Shown one piece after another: positions 4,957 through 5,894 of a stretch of 5,894 bases of DNA (the stretch's first letter is position 1; every line of letters begins with the position of its first letter). A program made the position numbers and the translations under genes. The notes beneath the pieces were generated by a model, which saw nothing but the letters and a program-made list of their open reading frames with translations, had not been told where the DNA came from and made no database searches. This DNA is from an uncultured Rhodospirillales bacterium (GTDB taxonomy: Bacteria > Pseudomonadota > Alphaproteobacteria > Rhodospirillales > Casp-alpha2): positions 1-5,894 of the forward strand of contig CALJEW010000150.1 of assembly GCA_938074585.1 (NCBI GenBank), read 5' to 3'.

Positions 4957-5894
4957 TGATGGCTACGGATCATAACCCAAAACATCTAATCCATACCATG
5001 CCAAGTGTTCGCGGCGACTTAAAAGCTGATGACGCGTTGTCGCGATATACATGGTTTAAAGTTGGCGGCCCGGCAGAGGTTTTATTTAAGCCTGCGGATG
5101 AAGAAGAACTTTGTGGGTTCTTATCTCAGTTGCCCGCAAATATGCATGTTTCTATAATTGGCAATGCATCAAACTTATTAATACGAGATGGTGGCGTTCC
5201 AGGTGTTGTCATTCGGCTGGGCGGGGCGTTTTCAGATATTGAAATATCCGATACTCAAATGCATGTTGGGGCAGCAGCTGCTGATTTAAGCGTTGCCAGA
5301 AAAGCCCGCGATTACGCAATCAGTGGGCTTGAGTTTTTGTCTGGTATTCCGGGTACGATGGGCGGCGCTGTCCGTATGAATGCTGGCGCATATGAGGATG
5401 AAATTAAAGACGTTTGCACATCCATTCGTGCTATAGACCGAATAGGTGAAGTTCATGAACTCAACGCTTCAGATCTTGGCTTTGGTTATCGCCATTCCAC
5501 ACTTGATCCCTCATTGATTATCACTCAAGTAACGCTTCAGGGCAAACCCGGTTTGATCGCTGAAATTACGCAACGAATGGAAAAAATACAATCCGACCGT
5601 AAGCAAAGTCAGCCAGTTCGAACGCTAACCGGGGGTTCGACTTTTGCGAACCCCAAAGACCACAAAGCATGGCAATTAATTGATCAAGCGGGATGCCGGG
5701 GATTGGTTTGGGGCGGGGCCATCGTTTCGAATTTACATTGCAATTTTTTGGTGAACTCGGGCAATGCAACTGCGGCAGACATTGAGGGTTTAGGTGAAGA
5801 AGTGCGACGCAGGGTATTCGATAAGTTTGGGATCACATTAGAGTGGGAAATCAGGCGCATAGGAATTCCTCCACTTCAGGGTATCAATGAGGTT
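4956..5894 (+). CDS. murB: UDP-N-acetylenolpyruvoylglucosamine reductase MurB, stop just outside window
   Basis: FAD-dependent, NADPH-using reductase that turns UDP-GlcNAc-enolpyruvate into UDP-MurNAc, the substrate of MurC. The frame from ATG 4956 stays open for 313 codons to the last base. As WEIRRIG, the usual C-terminal motif, lies at 297-303, only a few residues and the stop should be missing. Motifs: TWFKVGGPAEV (32-42); an FAD-contacting loop GNASNLLIRDGG (69-80), where GxGSN is more usual; SGIPGTMGGAVRMNAGAY (129-146); GYRHS with likely catalytic Arg179; GGSTFANP with the proton-donor Ser228; the HCNFLVN segment near 270; Glu298 completing the catalytic trio. The compact C-terminal half resembles type II MurB. 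The start at 4956 makes a TAATG overlap with murC and has GGAG/AAGG at 4942-4949 upstream. A second ATG directly follows (4959), and the two cannot be told apart by sequence. Confidence 0.96.
   Translation, partial: MMATDHNPKHLIHTMPSVRGDLKADDALSRYTWFKVGGPAEVLFKPADEEELCGFLSQLPANMHVSIIGNASNLLIRDGGVPGVVIRLGGAFSDIEISDTQMHVGAAAADLSVARKARDYAISGLEFLSGIPGTMGGAVRMNAGAYEDEIKDVCTSIRAIDRIGEVHELNASDLGFGYRHSTLDPSLIITQVTLQGKPGLIAEITQRMEKIQSDRKQSQPVRTLTGGSTFANPKDHKAWQLIDQAGCRGLVWGGAIVSNLHCNFLVNSGNATAADIEGLGEEVRRRVFDKFGITLEWEIRRIGIPPLQGINEV
5618..5654 (+). other. Overlapping alternative hairpins inside murB
   Basis: GGGGTTCG (5632-5639) and CGAACCCC (5647-5654) form a perfect 8-base-pair stem with a 7-base loop. 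TCGAAC (5618-5623) and GTTCGA (5635-5640) form a competing 6-base-pair stem with an 11-base loop. The two share bases 5635-5639 and cannot form together. They cover the codons for the catalytic motif GGSTFANP, so protein constraint may explain part of the symmetry. No T run follows, so this is not a standard terminator. Confidence 0.4.

Noticed and set aside
5632..5654. GGGGTTCG stem-loop in murB as a tRNA arm or terminator
   Set aside because: No cloverleaf, acceptor stem or anticodon arm surrounds it, and no T run follows; murB reads through intact.

Overview
The window is an unbroken stretch of a division and cell-wall (dcw) cluster. Five genes lie on the + strand in the order murD - ftsW - murG - murC - murB, all for peptidoglycan precursor synthesis and septal wall polymerisation. 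The order, the Trp-rich FtsW N-terminus (TSLVGHWWWTVDRW), the MurD start of PHPIA...DIELLARS type and the type II-like MurB with TWFKVGGPAEV all suggest an alphaproteobacterium. Base composition is fairly balanced with many A/T third positions, unlike the GC-rich model alphas. A Rhodospirillales-like or marine alphaproteobacterium is a reasonable guess, but the sequence alone does not settle the taxon.

Layout: 1-1261 is murD without its 5' end (the N-terminal UDP-binding fold is mostly outside the window). 1261-2388 is a complete ftsW. 2381-3532 is a complete murG. 3529-4956 is a complete murC. 4956-5894 is murB, open to the last base with its stop just outside. No two neighbouring genes have a free base between them: the junctions are TAATG (murD/ftsW), an 8-base overlap (ftsW/murG), ATGA (murG/murC) and TAATG (murC/murB). 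No promoter, terminator, RNA gene, mobile element or CRISPR array is visible, and no stretch lacks a gene.

Functionally, MurB makes UDP-MurNAc, MurC adds L-Ala and MurD adds D-Glu in the cytoplasm. MurG adds GlcNAc to lipid I to make lipid II on the inner membrane face, and FtsW polymerises lipid II at the septum. Gene order does not follow pathway order. ddl, ftsQ, ftsA and ftsZ would be the usual genes downstream in alphaproteobacteria, but they are not in the window.

I found no undescribed multi-gene system. The most interesting signals are at the gene junctions. The Shine-Dalgarno regions of murG and murC can each fold against a pyrimidine-rich stretch just inside the gene they serve, which would put the start codon in or beside the loop and suggests translational coupling. 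A G7 tract at the ftsW/murG junction sits where a one-base length change would either give a TAATG junction or fuse FtsW in frame to MurG. A pair of mutually exclusive hairpins covers the catalytic-serine codon of murB. These are by-eye readings that need folding and comparative tests.
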